Assembly: GCA_002238865.1 (NCBI GenBank)
Contig: MPNE01000020.1
Coordinates: 1-64,000 of the forward strand
Reading direction: 5' to 3'
DNA length: 64,000 bases
Source: Gemmatimonadetes bacterium bin94
Lineage (GTDB): Bacteria; Gemmatimonadota; Gemmatimonadetes; Longimicrobiales; Gaopeijiaceae
Shown here: piece by piece, positions 26,177-35,122 of the stretch
How positions within the stretch are numbered: position 1 is the stretch's first letter
How the letters are laid out: each line of letters opens with the position of its first letter
Translations under genes and position numbers: made by a program
Notes under the pieces: model-generated
Told to the model about the DNA's origin: nothing
The model's database searches: none
The model's input: only the letters and a program-made list of their open reading frames with translations

Positions 26177-26192
26177 GGGTGGCACACGTCCG

Positions 26193-27188
26193 ATGAAGGT
26201 CGCCATCTATGGTGCCGGGGCCACCGGCGGATACCTGGGCGTGAAGCTGGCGCTGGCCGGCGTCGACACCACGTTGATCGCGCGGGGACCTCACCTTGAA
26301 GCCATGCAGCACAGCGGCGTGCGGCTGCTGATCGACGGAGGCGAGCTGGTCGCGCACCCCTTCTGCACCGGCGATCCCGCCGAAGCCGGCCCGCAGGACT
26401 ACGTCATCATCACCCTGAAGGCGCACTCGGCCACAAAAGTCGTTGACGCCATGCAGCCCCTGCTGGGACCCGATACGGCCGTCGTCACCGCCCAGAACGG
26501 CGTGCCCTGGTGGTACTTCCACAAGGCCGGCGGTCAGTGGGAGGGCCTGAAGCTGGACAGCGTGGACCCGGGGGGGCGCCAGTGGGAGGGGATCGGCCCG
26601 GAGCGGGCCATCGGCTGCGTGGTGTACGTGGCGACGGAGCTCGCCGAGCCGGGCGTGATACGCCACCTGTACGGGAACCGCTTCACCCTGGGTGAGCCTT
26701 CGGGAGAGAAGAGTCCGCGCGTCAGGGCGCTCAGCCGCATGCTCGCCGGGGCGGGGGTCAGGGCGCCCGTCCGCTCGATCCGGCAGGAGATATGGCTGAA
26801 GCTGTGGGGCAACGTCTCCTTCAACCCGATCAGCGCCCTCACCCTGGCCACCCTCGACAAGGTGGCCACCGAAGCGGGGACGCGGGCCGTCGCCCGGGGC
26901 ATGATGACCGAGACCCGGGAGATCGCCGAGGCGCTGGGCATCCGCTTCCGCATCGGCCTTGAGCGGCGGATCGACGGGGCCGCCGCGGTGGGCGCCCACC
27001 GGACGTCCATGCTGCAGGACCTGGAAAAGGGCCGCGCCATGGAGATCGACGCGCTGGTCACCTCGGTGCAGGAACTGGGCCGTCTGGTCGGGGTGGCGAC
27101 GCCGACGATCGACCTCGTGCTGGCCCTGGTGCGCCAGCGGGCTCAGGTGGCGGGGCTGTACCCGAGCCTCAACCCCCGAACAGTGTGA
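26193..27188 (+). CDS. 2-dehydropantoate 2-reductase-like (PanE/ApbA) enzyme
   Basis: NADPH-dependent ketopantoate-reductase family. Rossmann motif VAIYGAGATGGYLG at residues 3-16, the catalytic-Lys region EIWLKLWGNVSFNPISALT and the C-terminal helix with SMLQDLEKGRAMEIDAL are all present. About 331 residues, slightly longer than typical PanE because of an insert around GPERAIGCVV (WEGLKLDSVDPGGRQWEG). It could serve pantothenate synthesis or act on another 2-keto acid; placement after an acyl-CoA ligase would suit either. Its 3' end overlaps the convergent transporter gene by 20 bases. Confidence 0.83.
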   Translation: MKVAIYGAGATGGYLGVKLALAGVDTTLIARGPHLEAMQHSGVRLLIDGGELVAHPFCTGDPAEAGPQDYVIITLKAHSATKVVDAMQPLLGPDTAVVTAQNGVPWWYFHKAGGQWEGLKLDSVDPGGRQWEGIGPERAIGCVVYVATELAEPGVIRHLYGNRFTLGEPSGEKSPRVRALSRMLAGAGVRAPVRSIRQEIWLKLWGNVSFNPISALTLATLDKVATEAGTRAVARGMMTETREIAEALGIRFRIGLERRIDGAAAVGAHRTSMLQDLEKGRAMEIDALVTSVQELGRLVGVATPTIDLVLALVRQRAQVAGLYPSLNPRTV

Positions 27189-28650
27189 TTCCGAACACCC
27201 GCGCCGCGATCAGGATCAGGCTCAACCCGGTGAACACCACGATGCTGACCACCGTGAACACCCGCGCGAACGCCGACGGGTAGAAGTGCGGGTCGTCCTT
27301 CGGGATCACCTTGAGGCAGTAATAGAAGTTCAGGCAGAAGATCACCGGAGCCACGAAGTAGGCCAGCGCCGACGCGACCAGCACCAGAAACACCGGCCGG
27401 GGCACCCCGGCGATCAGCACGACCGAGGCGATCAGCGAAAACAACATCGTCGCCCGGTAGATGTTGTATTCGGAACACCAGCGGCGCCGGTGCTCGGGGG
27501 TGAGCTGGTCCGCCGCGGTACCCTCCAGCGCCGCGGTCGGCCGGAAGAGGTTGCGCGCGCAGGCACCGACGATCCTGGGCCAGCCGTCGAAGTAGTTGAA
27601 GGCGGTCGAAAAGGTCGCGGCGAAGGCGCCGATCATGAAGATCGTCATCATCCAGGGGCCGACGCTCTCCGTGAAGATCCCCGCGATCTCGCCCATCACG
27701 GCCCGCCCCTCGACGGGGCTCGGATAGAGCCAAACGGCGGACAGCAGCACGAAGATCGTCGCGATGATGAACGACACCACGTGGCCGAGGCGGAAGTCCC
27801 ACAGGCTGATCCGGAAGCAGCGGCGGCTGTACTCGACGGCCCGCTCCGGGAGTCGCCGCACGTCGACGGTGAGGTCTTCGAGCCTTGGTGCAAACGCGTT
27901 GAACGTGCCGGCCAGACCCGCCTGCTCAAGCCTTCCCCGAATCCTGGACATCCCGGCCCGCTTGGCCTTCCCCCATTCGGAAGCCTGGAGCGATACATCG
28001 ATGCCCGTGGGCAGCAGCCCCAGGAAACCCGCGATGACCAGCCACGAACCCTCGGGAGCGTCGAAGATCAGGAAGTGGCTGAGCTCGCCGATCGGGGCGG
28101 GCCGCACGAAGTACACCACGACGGCGGAAACGAAGAGCAGTCCGCCCGCGATCTTGGCCCCGGCTTCGAGCGCGGCGTACCGTCCCCGCAACAGGATCAG
28201 CACCGACGCGACGCCGAGTATCGCCGCCCACCCCGCAAGCGGAACCGGCAGGCCCATGCTCGCAGAGAACAGGTAGTAGAAGACCGCCGCCGCCGCGATG
28301 AGCCGGCCCGCCTGGCCGATCGCGCACTGGATGACGGTCGTGACGAGCACGTACCAGACGGGGAGCTTTTTCCACGCGGTTGCGTACGCAGCCATCATGC
28401 TCATGCCGGTCGCGTTCGTGAACCGGAAGGCCAGCTCGAAGCCGTAGTACTTGAAGACGTAAGCCACCGGAATGCACCAGAGCAGCGCGTACTCGAAGCG
28501 CCCACCCGCCGTCGGGGCCGTCACCAGGTGGCTGGTCCCGATCCCGGTCATCATGAGGATCATCCCGGGCCCGAATTGGCGCAGCAGGCTGCGCGGGCTC
28601 ATGTCGGGGATCTTCAAATCGTCGAAGGTGGGGGATGGGCGGTCGGCCAT
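27169..28650 (-). CDS. Nramp-superfamily transporter lacking canonical metal-site motifs
   Basis: Integral membrane protein of about 493 residues with roughly 11 hydrophobic segments in the APC/LeuT-fold Nramp pattern (GPGMILMMTGIGTSHL in helix 1; FMIGAFAATFSTAFNYFDG late). True Nramp metal transporters have DPGN in helix 1 and MPH in helix 6. Here helix 1 reads GTSH at that point and helix 6 reads LLPTGIDVSL, so the usual Mn/Fe site is absent and the substrate is uncertain. ATG at 28650 with GGAG seven bases upstream is preferred over a longer arginine-rich leader. Divergent from the flavoprotein operon. Confidence 0.8.
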   Translation of the reverse strand: MADRPSPTFDDLKIPDMSPRSLLRQFGPGMILMMTGIGTSHLVTAPTAGGRFEYALLWCIPVAYVFKYYGFELAFRFTNATGMSMMAAYATAWKKLPVWYVLVTTVIQCAIGQAGRLIAAAAVFYYLFSASMGLPVPLAGWAAILGVASVLILLRGRYAALEAGAKIAGGLLFVSAVVVYFVRPAPIGELSHFLIFDAPEGSWLVIAGFLGLLPTGIDVSLQASEWGKAKRAGMSRIRGRLEQAGLAGTFNAFAPRLEDLTVDVRRLPERAVEYSRRCFRISLWDFRLGHVVSFIIATIFVLLSAVWLYPSPVEGRAVMGEIAGIFTESVGPWMMTIFMIGAFAATFSTAFNYFDGWPRIVGACARNLFRPTAALEGTAADQLTPEHRRRWCSEYNIYRATMLFSLIASVVLIAGVPRPVFLVLVASALAYFVAPVIFCLNFYYCLKVIPKDDPHFYPSAFARVFTVVSIVVFTGLSLILIAARVFGITLFGG

Positions 28651-28885
28651 TCGGCGTCTCCGGAGGGAACGGTCACGTTGCGCTGCCGCAGAGAAGAGTA
28701 CGGAGTGGGGTGGGTGCGGGCAAAACGGGGCGCCCGCGGCACGTGACCGACTGTCACCCGCACCATCCGACTCCCCTCCCGGCTCCCTTCCCCGTACCAC
28801 CCCCGCGGGATAGATTGGGATCAGGTCCCCGGGGCGGATGCGGAGTCACCCTCCGTTGCCCCCTGTAGCCGCACTGCCGCCCTTG

Positions 28886-30743
28886 ATGAAACCAACCGAC
28901 ACCACAGACCCGCGCCACTACCACCGCGTCGTCGACTGCCAGTGGGGATGCCCGGCGCACACCAACGTCCCCGAGTACATCCGGCTCATCGCCAACGGGC
29001 AGTACACCGAGTCGTACCTCCTCAACCGGAAGTCCAACATCTTCCCCGGGATCCTGGGCAGGACCTGCGACCGCCCCTGCGAACCGGTCTGCCGGCGGGG
29101 GCGGCTGGGGGGACCGGGTGGGCGGGGGGGGGGGGCGGGGGGGGGAGCCAGTGGCGATCTGCCGGCTGAAACGGGTGGCCTCCGATCTCAGGGACGACAT
29201 CCGCCCCTTCCTGCCGGACATTCCCGAAGAGAAGAACGGGAAGCGGATCGCGTGCGTCGGGGCCGGAGCCGCCTCGCTCACCGTCGCCAACGACCTCATG
29301 CCGCTGGGGTACGAGGTCACGATCTTCGAGAAGCTGGCGGCGCCGGGCGGTCTGATGTGGACGAACATCCCGGAGTTCAGGCTTCCGGCCAAGGTCCTGT
29401 GGGAAGAGATCGAGTACATCACCGACATGGGGGTGGACCTGCGCCTCAACAGTCCGGTCGACAGTCTGGCCGCACTTCTTGAAGAAGACTACGACGCCGT
29501 CTTCATCGGCTCCGGGGCGCCCAAGGGCAAGGAACTCAACCTTCCCGGGCGCTGGGATTCGGAGCAGGTGCACATCGGGATCGACTGGCTGGAATCGGTA
29601 CGCTTCGGCCACGTCGAAAGCTGCGGGGACCGGGTGCTCGTGATCGGCGTGGGCAACACCGCGATGGACTGCTGCCGCACGGCCCAGCGACTCGGAGCCA
29701 GCGATGTGAAGGTGATGGCGCGCAAGACCAAGCCCCACTTCAAGGCGTCCCCGTGGGAGCTGGAGGACGCGATCGAGGAGCAGGTGGAGATCCTGGAGAA
29801 CCACTCCCCGTCGAAGTTCATCGTCGAAGACGGCCAGGTGAAGGGCATGGTCTTCGACCTGGTCTCCTGGCATGAGGGCGAGGGCGGCCGGCTCAAGGCC
29901 GAGGTGCACGACAGCAAGGTGATCGAGTGCGATGAGGTCATCCTGGCCATCGGGCAGGACACGGCCTTCCCGTGGATCGAACGCGACATCGGGATCGACT
30001 TCAACAACTGGGACATGCCGATCGTCGACAAGACCACCTTCATGACCTCGCGCACCGGCGTGTTCATGGGCGGGGATGCGGCGTGGGGGCCCGAAAACAT
30101 CATCTGGGCGGTCGAGCACGGCCATCAGGCGGCCATCTCGATACACGCATACTGCCACGGCGAGTCGCTCACCGACCGTCCGGCGGAGGGGATGAACCTG
30201 GTCAGCCAGAAGATGGGGCTGCACGAGTGGACGTATTCCAACGACTACGACGAGGCCGAGCGCGTGAAGATGCGTCACGTCGACCTCCAGGAACGCTTCA
30301 AGCGGCTGGACATCGAGGTGGAAGAGGGCTTCGACATCGAGCAGTCGCTGACCGAGGTCGAGCGCTGCCTGAATTGTGATGCGCAGACCCACTTCGAGAC
30401 GGACCTCTGCATCGAATGCGACGCCTGCATCGACATCTGTCCGCTGGACTGCCTGACCATCACGCACAACGGGCCCGAAGAAGAGCTCACCGGGCGGCTG
30501 ACGGCGCCGCTTCTCAACCCCGAGGAGCCCCTCTTCATCTCGGAAGACCTGCCCCAGACCGGCAGGATCATGGTCAAGGACGAGGACCTCTGCATTCACT
30601 GCGGCCTCTGTGCCGAGCGGTGCCCCACGGCGGCCTGGGACATGCGCAAGTCGGACCTGCTGATTCCGTACGCGGGGCTCGACGCGGGCGAAGTCCACCC
30701 GGGCATGTCCATCATGGACCTGGCCGGGGCCGGAGCGCGCTGA
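28886..30743 (+). CDS. GltD-like FAD/NAD(P) oxidoreductase with two ferredoxin clusters, frameshifted
   Basis: Flavoprotein related to glutamate-synthase small subunit. It carries an N-terminal Cys cluster (CQWGCPAHTNVP and GRTCDRPCEPVCRRGR), a dinucleotide site (ACVGAGAASLTVANDLM), a second nucleotide motif (VLVIGVGNTAMDCCR) and a C-terminal bacterial ferredoxin with two 4Fe-4S motifs (CIECDACIDICP, CIHCGLCAERCP). The N-terminal 70 residues are in one frame and the rest, from EPVAICRLKR at 29145, in another. The switch falls in an almost pure-G stretch (29097-29145) encoding no family sequence, so the break may be an assembly artefact. ATGA-type overlap with the alpha subunit shows it belongs to the 2-oxoacid oxidoreductase, probably passing its electrons to or from NAD(P). 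Confidence 0.82.
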
Positions 30744-32575
30744 TGGCCCTCGACACGCAGGTGCTCGTAAACGGCGGGCCGCCGGCGACCGCGTCGCGCG
30801 TCAACGACCTCGCCTTCAAGATCGGAACCGTGAACGGCACCGGGTCGGCCAGCGCAAACGGGCTGCTGCGAAGCGCGATCTTCCGCATGGGGATCCCCGT
30901 TTCGGGCAAGAACCTGTTCCCTTCGAACATCCAGGGGCTGCCCACCTGGTACGAGATCCGGGCGAACAGGGACGGGCACACCGCGCGGACGGCGCGCTTC
31001 GACCTCATCGTGGCAATGAATCCGGCGACGTATGCCCGTGACGTCGAGGAAGTCACGACGGGCGGCTGGGTCATGCACGACTCGAGCTGGCCCCTGCCCC
31101 GCGATCTGAACCGAGACGACGTGCACTTCCTGGGCGTCCCCCTGGCGAAGATGACGGTGGACAACTTCGAGGGATCGCGCGTCCGGATCCTCATGAAGAA
31201 CATCTGCTACGTGGGGGCCCTGGCCGCGCTGCTGGACATCGACATGGAGATCGTGCGCGGCCTGCTGAAGGAGACCTTCGCGGCCAAGGCGAAGCTGCTG
31301 GACGCCAACTTCCTCGCGATCGATCTGGGCTACGACTACGCCCGCGAGCACTTCGACTGCCCCCTGCCGGTGCACCTGGCGCCGATGGACGGGAACGAGG
31401 ATTCGATCGTCATCGACGGCAACACCGCCGCCGCGCTGGGGTGCGTCTATGCAGGGGCGACGGTGGCCGCGTGGTACCCGATCACCCCGTCCACCTCGCT
31501 GGTCGACGCCTTCACCGCCTTTTGCAACCGGTTCCGCAAGGACCCCGAGACCGGCAGGAACCGGTTCGCCATCGTCCAGGCCGAGGATGAGCTGGCGGCG
31601 GCGGGCATGGTCCTCGGCGCAAGCTGGGCCGGGGCGCGGTCCTTCACCTCGACCAGCGGCCCGGGGCTCTCGCTGATGAGCGAGTTCATCGGGCTTGCCT
31701 ACTATGCCGAGATTCCGGCCGTCTTCTTCGACGTGCAGAGGGTCGGCCCGTCCACGGGAATGCCCACGAGGACGCAGCAGGGGGACATCCAGTTCGCGGC
31801 CTACGCCTCGCACGGGGACACGAAGCACATCGTGCTGTTCCCCTGCGACCCGCGGGAGTGCTTCGACTTCGCCGTCAAGGTCTTCGACCTGGCGGACCGG
31901 TTCCAGACACCCGTGTTCGTGCTGACGGATCTGGACATCGGCATGAACGATTGGGCCGTGCCGAAGCTGGAATGGGACGACTCCTACAGGCCGGACCGGG
32001 GCAAGGTGCTCTCGGCGGAGGACCTTGAAGAGGCGTCGGGCGCCTTTCGCCGCTACCTGGACGTGGACGGCGACGGGATTGCCGCGCGCACCCTGCCGGG
32101 CGTCCACCCGGACGGGGCGTTCCTGACGCGGGGTTCCGGGCACGACAGGTACGGGAACTACACGGAGGACTCGGAGCCCTACGCCGATGTGCTGGCCCGG
32201 ATCGGCCGCAAGATCGAGGGCGCGGCACCCCACCTGCCGGCCCCCGAGGTGCGGTTGCGGGAAGGCGCGACCATCGGGTTGCTGACGGTGGGCGGCTGCC
32301 GGGGCGCGGTGCTGGAAGCCGTGGATGAGCTCGCCGAACAGGGGGTCGATGTGGACTATATGCGCGTGCGGGCGTTCCCCTTCCACCCGGACGTCGAAGA
32401 ATTCCTCATGGACCACGACGTCAACTTCGTCGTGGAGCAGAACCGGGACGGACAGTTGCGCAAGCTCCTTATCACCGAGACCCGGGTTGACAAGGACCGG
32501 CTCGCGTCGATCCTCTACTACGGGGGCTACCCCATGAGCTGCCATCATGTGATCGACGGCCTTGCTTCGACATGA
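30743..32575 (+). CDS. korA: 2-oxoacid:ferredoxin oxidoreductase, alpha subunit with fused gamma domain
   Basis: Large subunit of a CoA-dependent 2-oxoacid oxidoreductase, most like 2-oxoglutarate:ferredoxin oxidoreductase. Residues 1-190 are the gamma domain (VNGTGSASANGLLRSAIFRM). The alpha domain then carries the YPITPSTSLVDAF motif and the GGAW-type substrate segment STSGPGLSLMSEFIGL followed by RVGPSTGMPTRTQQGD. 610 residues, normal for the two-subunit type. ATG at 30743 overlaps the preceding stop. The exact 2-oxoacid (2-oxoglutarate versus pyruvate or branched-chain) cannot be settled by eye. Confidence 0.88.
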   Translation: MALDTQVLVNGGPPATASRVNDLAFKIGTVNGTGSASANGLLRSAIFRMGIPVSGKNLFPSNIQGLPTWYEIRANRDGHTARTARFDLIVAMNPATYARDVEEVTTGGWVMHDSSWPLPRDLNRDDVHFLGVPLAKMTVDNFEGSRVRILMKNICYVGALAALLDIDMEIVRGLLKETFAAKAKLLDANFLAIDLGYDYAREHFDCPLPVHLAPMDGNEDSIVIDGNTAAALGCVYAGATVAAWYPITPSTSLVDAFTAFCNRFRKDPETGRNRFAIVQAEDELAAAGMVLGASWAGARSFTSTSGPGLSLMSEFIGLAYYAEIPAVFFDVQRVGPSTGMPTRTQQGDIQFAAYASHGDTKHIVLFPCDPRECFDFAVKVFDLADRFQTPVFVLTDLDIGMNDWAVPKLEWDDSYRPDRGKVLSAEDLEEASGAFRRYLDVDGDGIAARTLPGVHPDGAFLTRGSGHDRYGNYTEDSEPYADVLARIGRKIEGAAPHLPAPEVRLREGATIGLLTVGGCRGAVLEAVDELAEQGVDVDYMRVRAFPFHPDVEEFLMDHDVNFVVEQNRDGQLRKLLITETRVDKDRLASILYYGGYPMSCHHVIDGLAST

Positions 32576-33642
32576 CCCACATTGCCAAGCCGCGCATTCA
32601 CCACCCGGGTCTCGCCCGGAACCGTCTCGGGCTGACCCGCCGCGACTACGAAGGGCCCATGTCGACCCTCTGCGCCGGGTGCGGCCACGACTCGATCACC
32701 GCGGCGATCATCGAGGCTTTCTGGGAGCTGGAGATTGCGCCGCACCAGGTCGCAAAGATGTCCGGCATCGGCTGCAGCGGGAAGACGCCGACCTATTTCC
32801 TGAAGGAAGCACACGGCTTCAACGGCGTGCACGGCCGCATGCCGGCGGTTACTACCGGCGCGCACGCCGCCAACCACGAACTCGTGTGCATCGGCGTCTC
32901 GGGCGACGGTGACAGCCTTTCGATCGGCCTGGGCCAGTTTGCCCACGCCATGCGGCGCAACATCGACATGCTCTACATCATCGAGAACAATGGCGTCTAC
33001 GGCCTGACCAAGGGGCAGTTCTCGGCCTCGGCCGACTACGGCACGAAGGCGAAGCGGGGCGAGGTGAACCGGGAACACCCCATCGACCCGGTCCTGCTGG
33101 CGCTGAATCTGGGTGCGAGCTTCGTGGCCCGGAGCTTTTCGGGCGACAAGGCGCAGCTCGTTCCCATCATCAAGGGAGGACTACGGCACCAGGGCTTCGC
33201 CATGGTCGACATCATTTCGCCCTGCGTGACCTTCAACGATCACCGCGGCTCGACCAAGAGCTACGAGTACACCCGCGACCACTACAACGAGCTCGTGCAG
33301 GCCGACTTCGTCCCGCCGGCGCAGGAGATCACGGCGAGCTACGAAGCGGGGGACGTACGCACGGTGACGATGCACGACGGGAGCCGGATGCGCTTCCGCA
33401 AGGTGCCCGAGGACTACGACCCGCAGGACCGCGACCAGGTCTACGCCTACATCCGGGACCGCCAGCGGGCCGGCGAGATCGCGACCGGGCTGCTGTACCT
33501 GGAGGAAGTGCCGCCGGACGGAGAGGGGACGCACTTCCACGGCATCCAGGGCACGGTGGACGAGCCGCTTGTCAACTATCCGTTCGAGGAACTGTGTCCG
33601 GGGGCGGAGGCGCTCGAGGAGTTGCAGAGGCGGTTTCGGTAG
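32572..33642 (+). CDS. korB: 2-oxoacid:ferredoxin oxidoreductase, beta subunit (TPP-binding)
   Basis: Catalytic thiamine-diphosphate and 4Fe-4S subunit. TPP/Mg site GVSGDGDSLSIGLGQ with ENNGVYGLTKGQ. Cluster cysteines as in two-subunit enzymes: LCAGCGHDS, GIGCSGK and IISPCVTFN. 356 residues, somewhat longer than average through a C-terminal extension (EVPPDGEGTHFHGIQG). It overlaps the alpha gene by four bases (ATGA). With the upstream flavoprotein it forms a three-gene set that could couple 2-oxoacid oxidation to NAD(P) reduction or run reductively for CO2 fixation. Confidence 0.9.
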   Translation: MTHIAKPRIHHPGLARNRLGLTRRDYEGPMSTLCAGCGHDSITAAIIEAFWELEIAPHQVAKMSGIGCSGKTPTYFLKEAHGFNGVHGRMPAVTTGAHAANHELVCIGVSGDGDSLSIGLGQFAHAMRRNIDMLYIIENNGVYGLTKGQFSASADYGTKAKRGEVNREHPIDPVLLALNLGASFVARSFSGDKAQLVPIIKGGLRHQGFAMVDIISPCVTFNDHRGSTKSYEYTRDHYNELVQADFVPPAQEITASYEAGDVRTVTMHDGSRMRFRKVPEDYDPQDRDQVYAYIRDRQRAGEIATGLLYLEEVPPDGEGTHFHGIQGTVDEPLVNYPFEELCPGAEALEELQRRFR

Positions 33643-33755
33643 CTCACCGCCACCATCTCCATCTCGCGGTCAGCGCCGGGAGCGGACTTCTTCAACTCGC
33701 CTCGCTCGAACTTCTCCAGGCTTTCCCGCTCCCCGGAATTCAGCTGGTCGCTCAC
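33576..33755 (-). pseudogene. truncated CopG-type antitoxin remnant
   Basis: A GTG at 33755 follows a strong AGAGGAGGTCATC site and opens a 59-codon frame. The first 35 residues (SDQLNSGERESLEKF, ERGELKKSAPGADREMEM) resemble the acidic N terminus of CopG/BrnA-like antitoxins, which normally continue into a ribbon-helix-helix. Here the frame instead runs antisense into the 3' end of korB and stops at 33576, so the DNA-binding half is missing. No toxin gene is adjacent. Confidence 0.45.
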
Positions 33756-33783
33756 GATGACCTCCTCTTCTGATAGTCCCGCG

Positions 33784-34953
33784 TCACGAACGGTACCCTA
33801 CCACCCCATCCCCCCACAGCCTCTCCAGGAACCTCTCCCACGGCAGGATCCAGATCCCGTCGTCCGTCCGCCGCGAGGCACTCTCGTTGCACACGACCAC
33901 AGCTTGCCGCGGCCGGTGCTCCTCGACGAACGCCCGCAGTCCCCTCAGGTCTGCTCGCCGGACTCGGCTGTCACCCTTCACCTCGATCGCCACTTCCCCC
34001 TCCAGGCCCAGGACGAAATCGCACTCCAGACCGGATTTCGTGCGCCAGAACCGGACGGGGAAATCGCGCTCGCGATAGGAGCGGTACGCCAGCAGCTCCA
34101 TCAGCACGAGGTGCTCCAGGGCCCGCCCGAAATCGGGACTCGCGGTGCTTTCGATTCGTCTGCCGGCCACATGGTTCGCGACGCCCACATCGAACAGGTA
34201 GAACTTGGGCGCGCGGGTGATCACGGCCCGTGACCGCCGTCGGCTGAACGGCTCGACCAGCACGCCCAGCAGCGTGTCAACCAGAATCTGGAAGTACTCC
34301 TTCACGGTCTTGGAACTCACCCCACAGTCTCTGGCGACGTTGCTGTAGTTCAGAAGCTCGCCATGACAGAATGCAAGGGCCTCGAAAAACCGGGCAAAGG
34401 CAGGTGCGTTGCGGGCCAGGCCTTCATCGAACACCTCCTCCTTGAGGTAGTCGTCCACGTATCCCGCCAGGCCCCGCCGATGATGCGCGGAGTCGTAGTG
34501 TTCGGGGATGAGGCCTTGGTTGAGGGCCCTCACGAGGTCGAAGTCCGGGACCTCAGGCCAGGTGAGCGGGTGGAGGGCGTAGCGCCAAGCGCGGCCGCCC
34601 AGGAGATTCGCACGCCCGCGCTTGAGTTTTCTCGCGCTGGAGCCGCACAACACGAAGCTCAGGCGCTCGCTCTCGATGAGCCTGTGCACCTCGTCGAGGA
34701 TCGCTGGCACCTTCTGGACTTCGTCGATGATGACGGGCAGCACCCGGCTGTACCGCCCGAATGCCCGGATTCGCTCAGCGAGGGTCCAGGGCGCGCGGGT
34801 CAACTCAAGCAGCAGCCGCGTGTCGAGCAGGTCGAATCGAATCGAGTGCGGGAACCGGTGCCCAAGCAGCGTGGACTTGCCCGTCTTCCGGGCGCCCCAG
34901 AGGAAGGCCGACTGACCCCGAGGCAGTTCGATTTCGAGCGTACGACGGTACAT
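33784..34953 (-). CDS. AAA ATPase with C-terminal DUF4143 nuclease-like domain
   Basis: About 389 residues. N-terminal P-loop WGARKTGKSTLL (Walker A, residues 20-28) and VLPVIIDEVQK (Walker B) with SFVLCGSSARKLK (sensor 1). A winged-helix part (NYSNVARDCGVSSKTVKEYF) precedes DUF4143 with a PD-(D/E)xK-like core, SGLECDFVLG and VAIEVKG. Such proteins are common in accessory regions, and their cellular role is not established. Start ATG at 34953. Two copies of a 25-base repeat lie just upstream, and a truncated antitoxin lies beyond its 3' end, so the locus has the look of a mobile or defence-type cassette. Confidence 0.82.
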   Translation of the reverse strand: MYRRTLEIELPRGQSAFLWGARKTGKSTLLGHRFPHSIRFDLLDTRLLLELTRAPWTLAERIRAFGRYSRVLPVIIDEVQKVPAILDEVHRLIESERLSFVLCGSSARKLKRGRANLLGGRAWRYALHPLTWPEVPDFDLVRALNQGLIPEHYDSAHHRRGLAGYVDDYLKEEVFDEGLARNAPAFARFFEALAFCHGELLNYSNVARDCGVSSKTVKEYFQILVDTLLGVLVEPFSRRRSRAVITRAPKFYLFDVGVANHVAGRRIESTASPDFGRALEHLVLMELLAYRSYRERDFPVRFWRTKSGLECDFVLGLEGEVAIEVKGDSRVRRADLRGLRAFVEEHRPRQAVVVCNESASRRTDDGIWILPWERFLERLWGDGVVGYRS

Positions 34954-34964
34954 CGCCTTTTACC

Positions 34965-35020
34965 AATCTGAAGTGTACTCCCAAATAGTTGCACTAATTT
35001 GAAGTACACTCCGAATCAGT
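34965..35020. repeat. two 25-base direct repeats upstream of DUF4143 ATPase
   Basis: Copies at 34965-34989 and 34996-35020 match at 19 of 25 positions and are spaced 31 bases apart (three helical turns). Each contains GAAGT-(GT/AC)-ACTCC. They begin 12 bases upstream of the ATPase start codon and are much more AT-rich than the surroundings, so they probably combine promoter and operator. The rest of the gap to 35122 shows nothing further. Confidence 0.6.
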
Positions 35021-35122
35021 CAAGCCAACGACCCCCGACCCGCCCCCGAACACCCGTCCGACTTCGCCGCCATCACGAAGTCGTTCACGTGCAGGCCTCG
35101 CAGGTCCGCCCGGCGAGTGCGC

